A DNA stretch of 64,000 bases from CBDCXF01 sp965223755 (GCA_965223755.1 CBDCXF010000001.1:1426001-1490000); one strand, 5' to 3'; counted from the stretch's first letter, positions 26,152-35,635 are shown. Notes: generated from the sequence alone by a model not told the origin. A program made the numbers and translations.

Positions 26152-28368
26152 CTACTCGCCGGGCGTTCCCATGCGCCGCTCGACCCCGAGAACACCGGGT
26201 AATGAAAGGAGGCCATCACAGAGGCGGTCGAGGTCGGCTCGATTCGCCACCTCCAGAACTACCGCGATGCGCCCACGGCCTTCTTCTTTGGTATCGGCGG
26301 TAATCTGACGAATGTCTCTCCCGCGACGAGCGATTTCGTCGGTCAGTCTGGCCAGCATCCCGGACTCGTCCACCGTCTCAATATCGACAACAACTGGATA
26401 GGTTTCGCCCCCCCGACCCCACGCCACCTCAATCTCGCGTCCGGGGTCGAAAAGTAACTTGCCAACGTTCGGGCAATCAGTACGGTGCACGGAAACCCCG
26501 CGACCGCGCGTCACATAGCCGATGATGGCGTCGCCGGGTAACGGATTGCAGCACTTGGCTAGGTACACGAGGAGATCGCCATGCCCTTTGACCACCACGG
26601 GGCGCTCCCCACCCGGAAGCCAGCGGCGCAACGTGCGGCCCATCTCGTGGGCAATTCCAGGCTCCTCTGGATGCTGCAACACTTTTTCAACCACCGTGCG
26701 AGCGGCGATCTTTCCGAACCCGATCTCACTCAAGAGATCGTCCGGCTTCGAAATGCCATTGGCGCTCAGATATGGAGCCAGATCTTCGTGGGCCAGAAAA
26801 CGCTTGAGACTGGTCGACGACCGGCGCAGTTCTTTTTCCAGTACGCGCCGCCCTACCTCAGTGGCACGTTCTTTTTGGCGCGCGTTCAGCCAGTGGCGGA
26901 TCTTGGTGCGTGCCCGTGACGTAGCTGTCAGTTCGAGCCAATCTCGGCTTGGAGTGCGAGCTGCGTCGGTCAGGATCTCGACCTGATCGCCATTGCACAG
27001 TTCGGTCCGCAGGGGCACCAGCTTGCCGTTGATCCGAGCCCCGGAACAGTGGTGGCCGACATCTGTGTGCACGCGATAGGCAAAGTCGAGCGGTGTCGCA
27101 CCGCGTGGGAAAGCAAGTACATCGCCTTTGGGGGTGAACACATAGACCTCATCGGGAAACAGGTCGACTTTGAGCGAGGCGAGGAAGCTCTGCGGATCAT
27201 TGACCCCTTGTTGCCATTCAAGCAGTTGCCTGAGCCAACCGATCGCCCGGCCTTCGTCCTCACCGTCGCCGGGGCCTCCTTTGTAGCGCCAGTGCGCGGC
27301 GATGCCGTCTTCAGCGATGCGATCCATTTCTGAGGTTCGAATCTGCACTTCGAATGGCGCCCCTCGATCAGAAACCATGGTGGTGTGCAGACTCTGGTAG
27401 AGATTCGGCTTGGGCATTGCAATGTAGTCCTTGAAACGCCCAGGTACAGGCCTCCAACGTTGGTGGACCACACCGAGTGCGGCGTAGCAGTCCTTGGTGT
27501 CGCCGGTAATCACGCGAAAGGCAAGGTAGTCGTAGAGCCGGTCGAGAGGAATGCCGCGCTGCCGCAACTTCAGATAGATCGAGTAATAGCGTTTGAGGCG
27601 GCTGTTGATTTCGCATTTGATCCCCGCCTTGGTGAGCGCACCTTCCAATTGCTTATGGATGTCTCGGTTGGTGCGCTTGGCCTCCTTGATTCGCTCCTCA
27701 AGGCTGTTGCGCAAACGACGGAACTGGTGCGGATAGAGATGGTAGAAGGCCAGATCCTCAAGATCTCCCTGCACCCGCCACATTCCCAAGCGATGCGCCA
27801 GGGGTGCGTAGATCTCCAACGTCTCCCGGCCGATACGCCGCCTACGATCTGCGTCCAAATGCTCGAGCGTCAGCATGTTATGGAGGCGATCCGCGAGTTT
27901 GATGACAATGGCCCGGACATCGTCAACTGAGGCAAGGATCAGCTTGCGGAAGGTTTCGGCCTGCGCTTCGTCGCGGCGGATGTACTCGTGACGACCGATT
28001 TTGGTCACCGCCTCCACCAAGTCCGCTGTCGACTTGCCAAAGGCCTCGACAAGTTCGTCAAAGGTGGTATCGGTATCTTCGATGATGTCATGCAGCAAGC
28101 CGGCTTCGACGGTCGCGGCATCGAAACGCTGTTCAGCTAAGAGATACCCGACATAGACAAGATGGGTCGTATAGGGCTCGCCCGATGCCCTTTTTTGGTC
28201 GCCATGCCGCTCGACGATGAAGTCATGGACGGCCCCTAGCCGCTTGGCGTCAAAGTCGCGGCCGCTCTCCTCCAGACGCTTGACCACCAAATCCAAACTG
28301 ACATCTGAACGCGGCAAGACCGGGCTCTGCAGCCCACGAGTTGTGTCAAGAGAGTCGCGCTTGGACAT
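26152..28368 (-). CDS. Bifunctional (p)ppGpp synthetase/hydrolase, Rel/SpoT type
   Basis: 738 aa, full length for a long RSH protein; makes and degrades the stringent-response alarmone. Domains: HD hydrolase (about residues 45-200) with an intact LLHDIIEDT and IKLADRLHN; synthetase (about 235-380) with YDYLAFRVI, AMPKPNLYQSLHTT and the catalytic Glu in EVQIRT; TGS (about 410-470); helical region; C-terminal ACT domain (about 665-738). Both catalytic centres look intact, so it is Rel/SpoT-like rather than RelA-like. A perfect -10 hexamer lies 47 bp upstream. Confidence 0.95.
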   Translation of the reverse strand: MSKRDSLDTTRGLQSPVLPRSDVSLDLVVKRLEESGRDFDAKRLGAVHDFIVERHGDQKRASGEPYTTHLVYVGYLLAEQRFDAATVEAGLLHDIIEDTDTTFDELVEAFGKSTADLVEAVTKIGRHEYIRRDEAQAETFRKLILASVDDVRAIVIKLADRLHNMLTLEHLDADRRRRIGRETLEIYAPLAHRLGMWRVQGDLEDLAFYHLYPHQFRRLRNSLEERIKEAKRTNRDIHKQLEGALTKAGIKCEINSRLKRYYSIYLKLRQRGIPLDRLYDYLAFRVITGDTKDCYAALGVVHQRWRPVPGRFKDYIAMPKPNLYQSLHTTMVSDRGAPFEVQIRTSEMDRIAEDGIAAHWRYKGGPGDGEDEGRAIGWLRQLLEWQQGVNDPQSFLASLKVDLFPDEVYVFTPKGDVLAFPRGATPLDFAYRVHTDVGHHCSGARINGKLVPLRTELCNGDQVEILTDAARTPSRDWLELTATSRARTKIRHWLNARQKERATEVGRRVLEKELRRSSTSLKRFLAHEDLAPYLSANGISKPDDLLSEIGFGKIAARTVVEKVLQHPEEPGIAHEMGRTLRRWLPGGERPVVVKGHGDLLVYLAKCCNPLPGDAIIGYVTRGRGVSVHRTDCPNVGKLLFDPGREIEVAWGRGGETYPVVVDIETVDESGMLARLTDEIARRGRDIRQITADTKEEGRGRIAVVLEVANRADLDRLCDGLLSLPGVLGVERRMGTPGE

Positions 28369-28414
28369 GGTGACTTCCCACCCCGATCGACCGACCGAGT
28401 TGAGATGTCAACCA

Positions 28415-28420
28415 ATTATA
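28415..28420 (-). promoter_or_regulatory. Possible -10 element of the rel gene
   Basis: TATAAT on the minus strand, 47 bp before the rel ATG. No good -35 is seen 16-18 bp upstream, so this is weak support for a promoter. Confidence 0.35.
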
Positions 28421-28449
28421 AGAACCGTAGCGGGTGCGGAGTGAGAAAT

Positions 28450-29679
28450 CTAGGTTGAAACCGTCGCCGCGCGCCCAGAGGCGCGCTTGCCGCCGAAGTA
28501 CTTCTCCCACAGTAGCGCAAATGGGCTGGCGATATAGATCGAGGAGTAGGTTCCCGCGAGGACGCCGACGAACAAAATGAAAGCAAACCCCTTGAGTACG
28601 TCGCCGCCCAGCAACAGCAGTGATCCCACCGCCAACAAGGTGGTACTGGAGGTCAAGATGGTGCGCGACAACGTCTGGTTCAGGCTCTTGTTCATCACGT
28701 CGATGAGGGGCAAAGACCGTAACTGTCGCAGATTTTCGCGTACCCGGTCGAAGACAACCACACTGTCGTTGACCGAATATCCGACCAGGGTCAGAAAGCC
28801 GGCAATGGTGGTGAGATTGAACTCGAATCCGGCCAAGGTGAACAGGCTCAAAGTGATAAAAACGTCGTGGATAACGGCGACCAGAGCACCGATGCCGAAA
28901 CGCAATTCGAACCGCCACCAGATATAGGCCAACATTCCGAGCAGTGCCAAACTGACCGCGAGAACGCCGCGCTGGCGCAATTCCGATCCGACCTGGGCGC
29001 TGACCCGCTCGGCCCCCAGAATCGCCATCTTGCCGAAAGTTGCTCCTTCGTTTAAGGCGGCTGCGGTCGCCGGCTCAACGACACCCTGAATGGCTTCCAA
29101 ACCCGGCAGATGACCTGTTTCGCGGCGCACATCGGCGATCGCTTGAGCGACGTTGTCGTAGTGCGCTCGGATCGTCGATGCGTCGCCCTCCACGACCTCT
29201 GGGTTTCTCGCCGCCAACCATTCAGCCACCGCATCTGCACCGCTACGGTTGAGGTCCATTCCGCCGACCGTATGCTGCAGCCATCGCTCGCGCGCCTGGT
29301 CATCTTCGCAATCCACCACTCGATCGGTCTGCCCTAGCCAGCCATCGAGGGCGGTTTCGATCTGACAACGACGCCGCTCTTCGCCCTCCTCCGCCACCGG
29401 CGTCTTGAGCAACACTTCGTGGCTGCCGGCGTCGCCAAAACGTTGAATCAAAGGATCAGCAATGCCCGCGGCCTCTATGACGCCGCGAAGCTCACCGAGA
29501 TCGGGTTCTTCTGCAAACTTGACGGTCATTTGCGTGCCGCCCGCAAAATCGATTCCCAGATTCAGTTGTTTGCTGAAAAAGACGACGTAGACCCCGATCA
29601 AAATCAGAGCGAGCGAGAAAAGCACCCAGTACTTGCGGTACTTCATGAAGTCGATGTTGGTGTCTTGCAGGATTCTCAT
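28450..29679 (-). CDS. secF: Protein translocase subunit SecF with enlarged periplasmic domain
   Basis: 409 aa; partner of SecD, using the proton gradient to help preprotein export. TM1 is at about residues 15-36, followed by the family motif LGIDFAGGTQM, and TM2-TM6 run from about 238 to 390 (TIAGFLTLVGYSVNDSVVVFDRVRE). SecF is usually about 300-320 aa. Here the periplasmic loop between TM1 and TM2 is about 100 residues longer, charged, with two Cys (RRRC and VVDCEDD). Starts 52 bp after the secD stop. Confidence 0.93.
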   Translation of the reverse strand: MRILQDTNIDFMKYRKYWVLFSLALILIGVYVVFFSKQLNLGIDFAGGTQMTVKFAEEPDLGELRGVIEAAGIADPLIQRFGDAGSHEVLLKTPVAEEGEERRRCQIETALDGWLGQTDRVVDCEDDQARERWLQHTVGGMDLNRSGADAVAEWLAARNPEVVEGDASTIRAHYDNVAQAIADVRRETGHLPGLEAIQGVVEPATAAALNEGATFGKMAILGAERVSAQVGSELRQRGVLAVSLALLGMLAYIWWRFELRFGIGALVAVIHDVFITLSLFTLAGFEFNLTTIAGFLTLVGYSVNDSVVVFDRVRENLRQLRSLPLIDVMNKSLNQTLSRTILTSSTTLLAVGSLLLLGGDVLKGFAFILFVGVLAGTYSSIYIASPFALLWEKYFGGKRASGRAATVST

Positions 29680-29731
29680 TCCAACTACTTTCCCGTGACC
29701 TAGCTAATTCGCGCGATTGGATTTAGCCCAA

Positions 29732-31288
29732 CTAAATCGAAAGCTCGGCGGCGTCAGCGCTACGGCTGGTCCAGAGGTCAAACAACCAGCGACTGACGAA
29801 GATGGCGGTGAACAGAGATGCCAAAATGCCGATCGACAGCGTCACAGCAAATCCGCGTACGGGTCCGGTGCCAAACTGAAACAGGAACACCGAGGCAATC
29901 AGCGTCGTGATGTTGGCATCGAGGATCGAGGACAGGGCTTTGGCGAAACCCGATTCGACCGCAGAACGCGCCGCTCGGCCATTGCGCAGTTCTTCGCGAA
30001 TGCGTTCGAAGACCAGCACGTTGGCGTCGACCGCCATACCAATAGTGAGTACGATGCCGGCGATCCCAGGCAGGGTCAGAGTGAACCCGAGATACGACAA
30101 GGCGCCAAAGATCACCACGATGTTGATCGCAAGGGCGGCCACGGCGTTGATCCCCGTGAGTCGGTAGACCAGCAGCATCGCCAAAACCACCAACAGCCCG
30201 CCGATCCAGCCGGCGCGAAAGCCCTTGCGGATGGACTCAAGACCCAACGAAGGTCCGACCGTTCGCTCTTCTTCAAACGAGATTCCAGCCGGCAGAGCAC
30301 CCGAGCGAAGTGTCGTCGCTAGGTCTTCGGCGTCGGTCTGCGTAAACTGGCCCTCGATTAGCCCGGAGTCAGTAATGCGACCGTTGATGCGTGGTGCACT
30401 GACGACCTCGCCGTCGAGCACGATTCCCAACGGTTCGCCGATGTTGGCTCCAGTGGCTTCGCCAAACCGCCGCCCCCCCTCAAAGGTAAGGCCGAAGTTG
30501 ACGATCGGCGTGTTGAACTGACCCAATCCTGGCGAAGCCGCGCGCAGATCGCGACCGGTCACCACCGGCTGCCGTTCCACGGCGTAGTAGTTAATGGGGA
30601 CTCCCTCGGCAGCCCGCGATGGAAGGATCTCTAAGTTGGGAGGCAAGGTCCCCCCGAAGTTGGCGAGAATCTGTTGCGGGCTGGTCGCGATCGAATCGGT
30701 GCCCGGGTACCGCACCATGCGGAACTCGAGAAAGGCGGTCGTCCCAATCAGCCTCTTGACACGCTCGGGGTCGTCGACGCCGGGGAGCTGGACGGCGATG
30801 CGTGAACCTCCTCCCACCCGCTGAATTACCGGCTCGGCGACACCGTATTGGTCGATGCGGTTGCGCACCGTCTGTACGACCTGCTCGACCGCCAAGTTGC
30901 GCACTTCTGTTTCGTTGCGAGGGGTCATGGTGAACACCCAACGACTGGTCTCGTCGCGACCGTTCCAGTTGGGGATCACTTCGCGCTGAGCCGCTTGCAC
31001 CGCGGCGCTCGAACCGCTCGCCCCGGTGAGTTCGAACGAGGTGGACGTCAGGCGATTGACCTGCGCACCATTGATCCCACGGTCGGAAAGTTCTCGCAGC
31101 AAGATGTCGGCTTCACGCGAAGTCTCAGCGTTGAGCGCGTCCTCCACCTTGACCTCAAGATCCAGGTAGGTTCCGCCCCGCAAGTCGAGCCCAAGGCGAA
31201 TCTTGTCCTCAGGCGGATAGGCTGAGAGTGCTCCCAAGGCGACCAGACCGGCAATCAGCAGTCCGCGCCAAAGCAAACTTCGATTCAC
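29732..31288 (-). CDS. secD: Protein translocase subunit SecD
   Basis: 518 aa. TM1 (residues 5-22), LGLDLRGGTYLDLEV, periplasmic P1 head domain (GVAEPVIQRVGGGSRIAVQLPGV is at about 140-162), then five further helices (VLAMLLVYRLTGINAVAALA, GMAVDANVLVFERIREEL). GTG start overlapping the yajC stop (GTGA). Normal length, so the enlargement in this complex is limited to SecF. Confidence 0.96.
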   Translation of the reverse strand: MNRSLLWRGLLIAGLVALGALSAYPPEDKIRLGLDLRGGTYLDLEVKVEDALNAETSREADILLRELSDRGINGAQVNRLTSTSFELTGASGSSAAVQAAQREVIPNWNGRDETSRWVFTMTPRNETEVRNLAVEQVVQTVRNRIDQYGVAEPVIQRVGGGSRIAVQLPGVDDPERVKRLIGTTAFLEFRMVRYPGTDSIATSPQQILANFGGTLPPNLEILPSRAAEGVPINYYAVERQPVVTGRDLRAASPGLGQFNTPIVNFGLTFEGGRRFGEATGANIGEPLGIVLDGEVVSAPRINGRITDSGLIEGQFTQTDAEDLATTLRSGALPAGISFEEERTVGPSLGLESIRKGFRAGWIGGLLVVLAMLLVYRLTGINAVAALAINIVVIFGALSYLGFTLTLPGIAGIVLTIGMAVDANVLVFERIREELRNGRAARSAVESGFAKALSSILDANITTLIASVFLFQFGTGPVRGFAVTLSIGILASLFTAIFVSRWLFDLWTSRSADAAELSI

Positions 31289-31605
31289 GACTTGGTCTCC
31301 CCTTCCATACCAGCGATCGCGGACTTCGCCACTCGTACCCGCACATCGTCCGCAATCTTGAGATAGATCTCTCCGCCTTCGATGCGCGCCACTTCGCCGT
31401 AGATCCCGCCGGTGGTGAGGACTTTGTCGCCCTTCTTAAGGCCCTCCACGGTCTGTGCCAGTGCTTTCTGTCGTCGGCGCATGGGAGCGATGAGAATGAA
31501 GTAGAAAATCGCGAATACCGCAACCATGGGGACAAACTGCATCCACGCCGGAGCTCCTCCGGCGTCGGCGAAGGCCAAGAGCATCGTCAATTGGTTCATT
31601 ATCAT
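31285..31605 (-). CDS. yajC: Preprotein translocase subunit YajC
   Basis: 106 aa, one transmembrane helix (about residues 20-40, FVPMVAVFAIFYFILIAPMRRR), then a small cytoplasmic domain with GDKVLTTGGIYGEV. Part of the SecDF-YajC complex. Start ATG at 31605; another in-frame ATG is at 31599. About 125 bp follow tgt, with a small TGAGG/CCTCA hairpin in the gap. Confidence 0.95.
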   Translation of the reverse strand: MIMNQLTMLLAFADAGGAPAWMQFVPMVAVFAIFYFILIAPMRRRQKALAQTVEGLKKGDKVLTTGGIYGEVARIEGGEIYLKIADDVRVRVAKSAIAGMEGETKS

Positions 31606-31731
31606 GAGAGGTTGGTTCGGTCAGATCGGTTTGGGTAAATACGGCTCAACAGGCTCGGACTCGCCTCCGCAACTGAGGCACGCACCTCAAGGCAGAATCT
31701 CGGCAAGCACGTGGTGATTCCGGCCATCTCC

Positions 31732-32865
31732 TCAGGCTTCTGGTGGAGCGCCTGGAAGGGCAGCTTCCGAGAGACGTCCGGACGCGATAGCTTCTCGAAG
31801 GCCCTTCATAAAGTCAAGAAAAAAGGCGATATTGTGGGTCGTCGCGAGCACGATCCCGGTAAGCTCCTTGTGTCGTAACAGATGGTGGACAAAAGCCCGG
31901 TTGACGGTTCGGCAGGTCGGGCATCGGCACTCCTCATCAATGGGGCGACCATCGGCTGCAAAGCTTGCGTTCTTGATCCTCAGTTCTCCTTGGCGAGTGA
32001 ACAACATGCCGTGACGGGCATTACGACTCGGCATTACGCAGTCGAATAGATCGATACCGCACCGCACCGCGTGAAGCAGGTCGCCCGGCGTGCCAACTCC
32101 CATCAGGTAGCGCGGTTTGTTCGGCGGCAGAAGCGGTGCCGTCCATTCGACCACCCGCGCGCGCAACTCGTCGGGCTCGCCGACGCTGACTCCGCCAATG
32201 GCGTAACCGTCAAAGTCCAGCTTTCCGATCGACTCGACTGCTCGCTCCCGCAGGTCTCGAAACACACCCCCTTGAACGATGCCGAAGTATTTCTGGTCAC
32301 TGGCCCGAGCTTTGTCCCACTCCTCGCAACCGCGCGCCGCCCACCCGAGAGTGCGATCGAGCGCGAGTCCCACTTCTTCTTTTTCGGCCGGCCAAGGCGG
32401 ACATTCGTCCAGCATCATGGCGATATCGACACCGATCTCTGCTTGCGCACTTGCCACGCCCTCCGGAGTGAGTTCCATCTCGCCACCGTCGAGATGGTTG
32501 CGGAACCGAACACCACGCTCGTCGATCGTGCGAAGAGAGGCCAAACTAAAGACCTGGAACCCGCCACTGTCGGTCAAGATGGGGCCGTCCCAACCGGTAA
32601 AGGAATGGAGACCACCCAACTGAACGATGCGGTCCACTCCCGGCCGCAAGGCGAGGTGGTAAAAGTTCGCGAGCATGAGGCCCGGTTCGAGATCACCGAG
32701 CGCCGACGGGGTCAACCCCTTGACGGAACCGAGGGTACCCACCGGTGCAAAAGCCGGGGTCTGAATGTCGCCATGACGAGTCCGAAGAACGCCGGCGCGG
32801 GCCAGCCCGTCACTGGCGTGGACCTCAAACGCTTGCTGATCCGAGATCCCTTGATTGGGACTCAA
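31732..32865 (-). CDS. tgt: tRNA-guanine transglycosylase
   Basis: 377 aa. Exchanges guanine for preQ1 at position 34 of GUN-anticodon tRNAs. Seen: TPAFAPVGTLGSVKG, the catalytic ILTDSGGFQVF, the nucleophile region LFDCVMPSRNARHG, and the zinc site ECRCPTC...H. The start is TTG at 32865, overlapping the lolA stop (TTGA). No ATG or GTG occurs in frame before conserved sequence, so the TTG is well supported. It is placed next to yajC-secD-secF, a common bacterial order. Confidence 0.95.
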   Translation of the reverse strand: MSPNQGISDQQAFEVHASDGLARAGVLRTRHGDIQTPAFAPVGTLGSVKGLTPSALGDLEPGLMLANFYHLALRPGVDRIVQLGGLHSFTGWDGPILTDSGGFQVFSLASLRTIDERGVRFRNHLDGGEMELTPEGVASAQAEIGVDIAMMLDECPPWPAEKEEVGLALDRTLGWAARGCEEWDKARASDQKYFGIVQGGVFRDLRERAVESIGKLDFDGYAIGGVSVGEPDELRARVVEWTAPLLPPNKPRYLMGVGTPGDLLHAVRCGIDLFDCVMPSRNARHGMLFTRQGELRIKNASFAADGRPIDEECRCPTCRTVNRAFVHHLLRHKELTGIVLATTHNIAFFLDFMKGLREAIASGRLSEAALPGAPPEA

Positions 32866-33620
32866 GGCGTGCCGGTACGCCGTGGTAAATCGACGTCCCG
32901 CACGTCGAGTCCGGCCGGTAAGTCGATTTCAAACCGCGCGCCGGGGATTTCTTCGTTGACCCGCACATCGGTGAATTGGTAGTCGGTCACATCACCGTCC
33001 GGCTCGACAAAACGCAGTCGCACCGGCACAAACGTCGTCTCATCGATCCACAATTCAAGTTCTTGCAGATGTTTGGCGATGCGGCTGTAGCGTGGAGTCA
33101 AGCGCAACCAATATGGCTCCCCTTCTTCGGGATGGGCTTCGAGCGAAATGCGGAAATATTCCAGGAGTTCTTTGATCGACGAACTCGCCCCTAAGTACTC
33201 AAGAACCCGTTGGCTTTGCTTGCCAACATTGTAGCGTTCTGCGCGTTCGAGATCGCGATACCAAGTGAGAGCGACACCGTCGTGGATTAGGAGTGTCATC
33301 GGCTCCGGTTGCAAGTATTCCCACCTGACGCGGTCGGGCGCCTCGTACGAAAACGTCCCCTCCGCCACCGTCTTGTCCACAAAAAGGGAGCTTTCCTTAG
33401 TCTGAACGAACGACGCCGACATCGTTTCGCGCTCGTTGGCTGCGATGCGCATGTGCTCGATCAGCGCTTCCAATCGCTGGCGCGGAATCAGCGTCGGATC
33501 ACCCGGATCGGCAAGGGTCTCCGATGCCACAAGAAAAGAAGGAAAACAAACTCCAAGCAAAGCGACCACACGCAGGGCAACACGCACCGGGGCCAGAGAT
33601 CTTGATCGGGAATCGTTCAT
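32862..33620 (-). CDS. lolA: Outer-membrane lipoprotein carrier protein LolA
   Basis: Periplasmic chaperone that carries lipoproteins to the outer membrane. 252 aa from the ATG at 33620, giving a signal peptide (VALRVVALLGVCFPSFLVASE). Mature part: MSASFVQTKESSLFVDKTVAEG, APDRVRWEYLQPEPMTLLIH, then the LolA beta-barrel half. An in-frame GTG at 33587 also gives a clean signal peptide and would suit the sigma-54-like site upstream better. The longer frame from 33680 is less likely. Overlaps tgt. Its presence fits the many lipoproteins in this window. Confidence 0.88.
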   Translation of the reverse strand: MNDSRSRSLAPVRVALRVVALLGVCFPSFLVASETLADPGDPTLIPRQRLEALIEHMRIAANERETMSASFVQTKESSLFVDKTVAEGTFSYEAPDRVRWEYLQPEPMTLLIHDGVALTWYRDLERAERYNVGKQSQRVLEYLGASSSIKELLEYFRISLEAHPEEGEPYWLRLTPRYSRIAKHLQELELWIDETTFVPVRLRFVEPDGDVTDYQFTDVRVNEEIPGARFEIDLPAGLDVRDVDLPRRTGTP

Positions 33621-33637
33621 CGCTGAGATCGCTAGGG

Positions 33638-33654
33638 AGCAGAAAGCGTGCCAG
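33638..33654 (-). promoter_or_regulatory. Sigma-54-like promoter candidate before lolA
   Basis: On the minus strand CTGGCACGCTTTCTGCT matches YTGGCACGRNNNTTGCW at all but two defined positions, with exact -24/-12 spacing. The predicted start is near 33627, only about 7 nt before the ATG at 33620 but 40 nt before the GTG at 33587. The short leader lowers confidence unless translation begins at the GTG. Confidence 0.4.
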
Positions 33655-33739
33655 GAGGGGCCTCTTCCGCGAACAGCCATTCTAGTACAACGTTGGCGGC
33701 TTCTAGGAGCTAGGGCCTGAGTAGCTATGCGAACGCCCC

Positions 33740-34363
33740 ATGCTAGTTTGCGCGTTTATGGATGGTGCGGCCCGGCGCGAAAAGTCGATTGACTCCAATT
33801 CGGGGCCTCCAAGGGGGCGATTGGCCTCATGGCCCCGCGTCACTGTGGGCTTGGGTAGCAATCTCGGTGATCGTGATGGTTGTTTGGTCGATGCCGCGAC
33901 TGGCATCTCTCGATACTTGTTGGGAACGGCAATCTCGCCGCCGCTCGAGAGTTCCCCTCAAGACTGCCCGGCAGGTTCAGGAATGTTTCTCAATGCGGTG
34001 TTGACCGGCGCTACAAGGTTGGCTCCGGAGGAGTTACTCGGCGTGCTCAAGTCTCTCGAGCTTGAGGCTGGCCGTGTCCGTGGCGAGCGCAATGCACCGC
34101 GCACTCTCGACTGTGACCTGCTCTGCTATGGTGGACTCGTCGTTGACCGGCCCGAACTTTCTCTTCCCCACCCCCGCCTGCAAGAGCGCCCCTTTTGGTT
34201 GTTGCCGCTTCGTACGGTTGCTCCACGATCACCGCTTCTAGGCGGTTCGAATCGGCGGATTTCGTCGACCGGAACTGCATGGACGAGATGGAGCGCTGGC
34301 TCCGCCAGCGTGCTGGCGGCGGCTGGAATTCACATCGCCGAGCCGCCATCCGACGATTGCTAA
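33740..34363 (+). CDS. folK: HPPK, folate pyrophosphokinase
   Basis: Transfers pyrophosphate from ATP to 6-hydroxymethyl-7,8-dihydropterin in folate synthesis. Core motifs: VGLGSNLGDRDG, GERNAPRTLDCDLLCYGG (with the two metal-binding Asp) and LPHPRLQERPFWLLPL. At 207 aa it is longer than the usual 160. The start is uncertain: ATG at 33740 or 33758, or a TTG nearer the conserved core. The last 50 residues look unlike typical HPPK ends. Followed 12 bp later by the HD hydrolase gene. Confidence 0.88.
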   Translation: MLVCAFMDGAARREKSIDSNSGPPRGRLASWPRVTVGLGSNLGDRDGCLVDAATGISRYLLGTAISPPLESSPQDCPAGSGMFLNAVLTGATRLAPEELLGVLKSLELEAGRVRGERNAPRTLDCDLLCYGGLVVDRPELSLPHPRLQERPFWLLPLRTVAPRSPLLGGSNRRISSTGTAWTRWSAGSASVLAAAGIHIAEPPSDDC

Positions 34364-34375
34364 CATCGCCCGCCC

Positions 34376-35590
34376 GTGCGTTCTTTTCGTGACCCCCTCC
34401 ACGGTTTCATTCACGCCGACGAATTGGAGACCGCGCTCATCAACAGTGCGCCGGTGCAGCGGCTGCGCTTCGTGCACCAACTCGGGTTCGCTTTCCTGGT
34501 CTTCCCGGGTGCCGAGCACAGCCGGTTTAGCCACGTCCTCGGCACCATGCATCTCGCCGGGAAGGTCTACGATGTCCTCGCGTCAAGACATCCAGACCTT
34601 TTGCAGGCGGGGCCGACGGCTCGTGATCGTCGGTTGCTTCGCGCCGCGGCGCTACTGCACGACATCGGGCACGCCCCCTTCAGCCATTCGGCCGAGGATT
34701 TGTTCGCCGAACCCATCGACCATGAGGAGATGACCCGACGCCTCCTCGCCCACACCGATATCCAGGACGCCTTCGCTAGCCACGGCGACGGCATTACCAC
34801 CGAAGATGTCGCCGGCATCCTCTCGGGAAGCGAAGATCCCCATCAACAACTCCTATCCCGCATCGTGGCCGGTGAATTGGACGTCGACAAAATGGACTAT
34901 CTGCTTCGCGACAGCCTCTACTGCGGCGTCCGTTACGGCAGCTACGATCTGGACCGTCTGCTGGAAACCGTCGAGGCGATTGAGGATCCAGAGTCGGGTG
35001 GATGGGGCATCGGCGTCGAAGAAGGCGGAGTGCATGCGCTCGAAGCGTTGGTCATGGCGCGCTATTACATGTTCACCCAGGTCTATTTCAACGTCGTCGG
35101 CAAGGCTCTGGAGTTGCACTTTCATCGCTGGCTGAGCGCTGACAAAGGTCGACGCTGGCCGACGACTCCAGAGGAATTTCTCAGCCACGACGACGTTTCG
35201 ACCATGCAACTGATGCGAGACGGAAGCGATCCACACGCCGAGGCCATTATCGAAAGGCGGCATTTCCCGCTGGTGTGGCAGTCGGACGAGCACATGGCTC
35301 GCAACACAGCCACCGAAGTACGGGAATGGGCAAAGTCGCTGGAGAAGGAATTCAGCCCCGACAGCGTATTGGTCTCACACGCTTCAAAAGACCCGCATCG
35401 GTTGCAAGAACAACCCATCTGGGTGCGCCAGCGCGACGGCAAGCTGCTGTCGATGCGCCAAGCCAGCCATTTCATCCATCATTTGGAGCGCATCGACCGC
35501 ATCCGCGTTTACGCCGCGCCAGCCTGCCGTGAGGACGTTGCCGCCCGAGTTCGGGACCATGCTGGTTTGAGCGCGGTCGGCTCGATCTAG
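34376..35590 (+). CDS. HD-domain phosphohydrolase, SAMHD1/dGTPase-like
   Basis: 404 aa, cytoplasmic. Opens with FRDPLHGFI, typical of the bacterial SAMHD1-like HD family. Metal ligands: His in SRFSHVLG, HD in LLHDIGHAPFSH and the distant Asp in DKMDYLLRD. Likely acts on nucleotides (dNTP or nucleotide phosphates); the substrate is unproven. GTG start 12 bp after folK, so the two are probably co-transcribed. Its TAG stop lies in the first unit of a 14-bp tandem repeat. Confidence 0.88.
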   Translation: MRSFRDPLHGFIHADELETALINSAPVQRLRFVHQLGFAFLVFPGAEHSRFSHVLGTMHLAGKVYDVLASRHPDLLQAGPTARDRRLLRAAALLHDIGHAPFSHSAEDLFAEPIDHEEMTRRLLAHTDIQDAFASHGDGITTEDVAGILSGSEDPHQQLLSRIVAGELDVDKMDYLLRDSLYCGVRYGSYDLDRLLETVEAIEDPESGGWGIGVEEGGVHALEALVMARYYMFTQVYFNVVGKALELHFHRWLSADKGRRWPTTPEEFLSHDDVSTMQLMRDGSDPHAEAIIERRHFPLVWQSDEHMARNTATEVREWAKSLEKEFSPDSVLVSHASKDPHRLQEQPIWVRQRDGKLLSMRQASHFIHHLERIDRIRVYAAPACREDVAARVRDHAGLSAVGSI

Positions 35591-35622
35591 ATAGCTCGAT
35601 CTAGACGGTTCAATCTAAACGG
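35581..35622. repeat. Three 14-bp tandem repeats over a stop codon
   Basis: Units 35581-35594, 35595-35608 and 35609-35622 share the core CTCGATCTAGAYRG (third unit TTCAATCTAAACGG). The first unit encodes the C-terminus and the TAG stop of the HD hydrolase; the others are non-coding, in the convergent gap before the ABC transporter gene. Confidence 0.8.
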
Positions 35623-35635
35623 CGAGCGACGGCGT

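Noticed and set aside
34200..34363. Frameshift in the 3' part of folK
   Set aside because: The tail is atypical, but neither alternative frame restores a recognisable HPPK end, so I kept the open frame.
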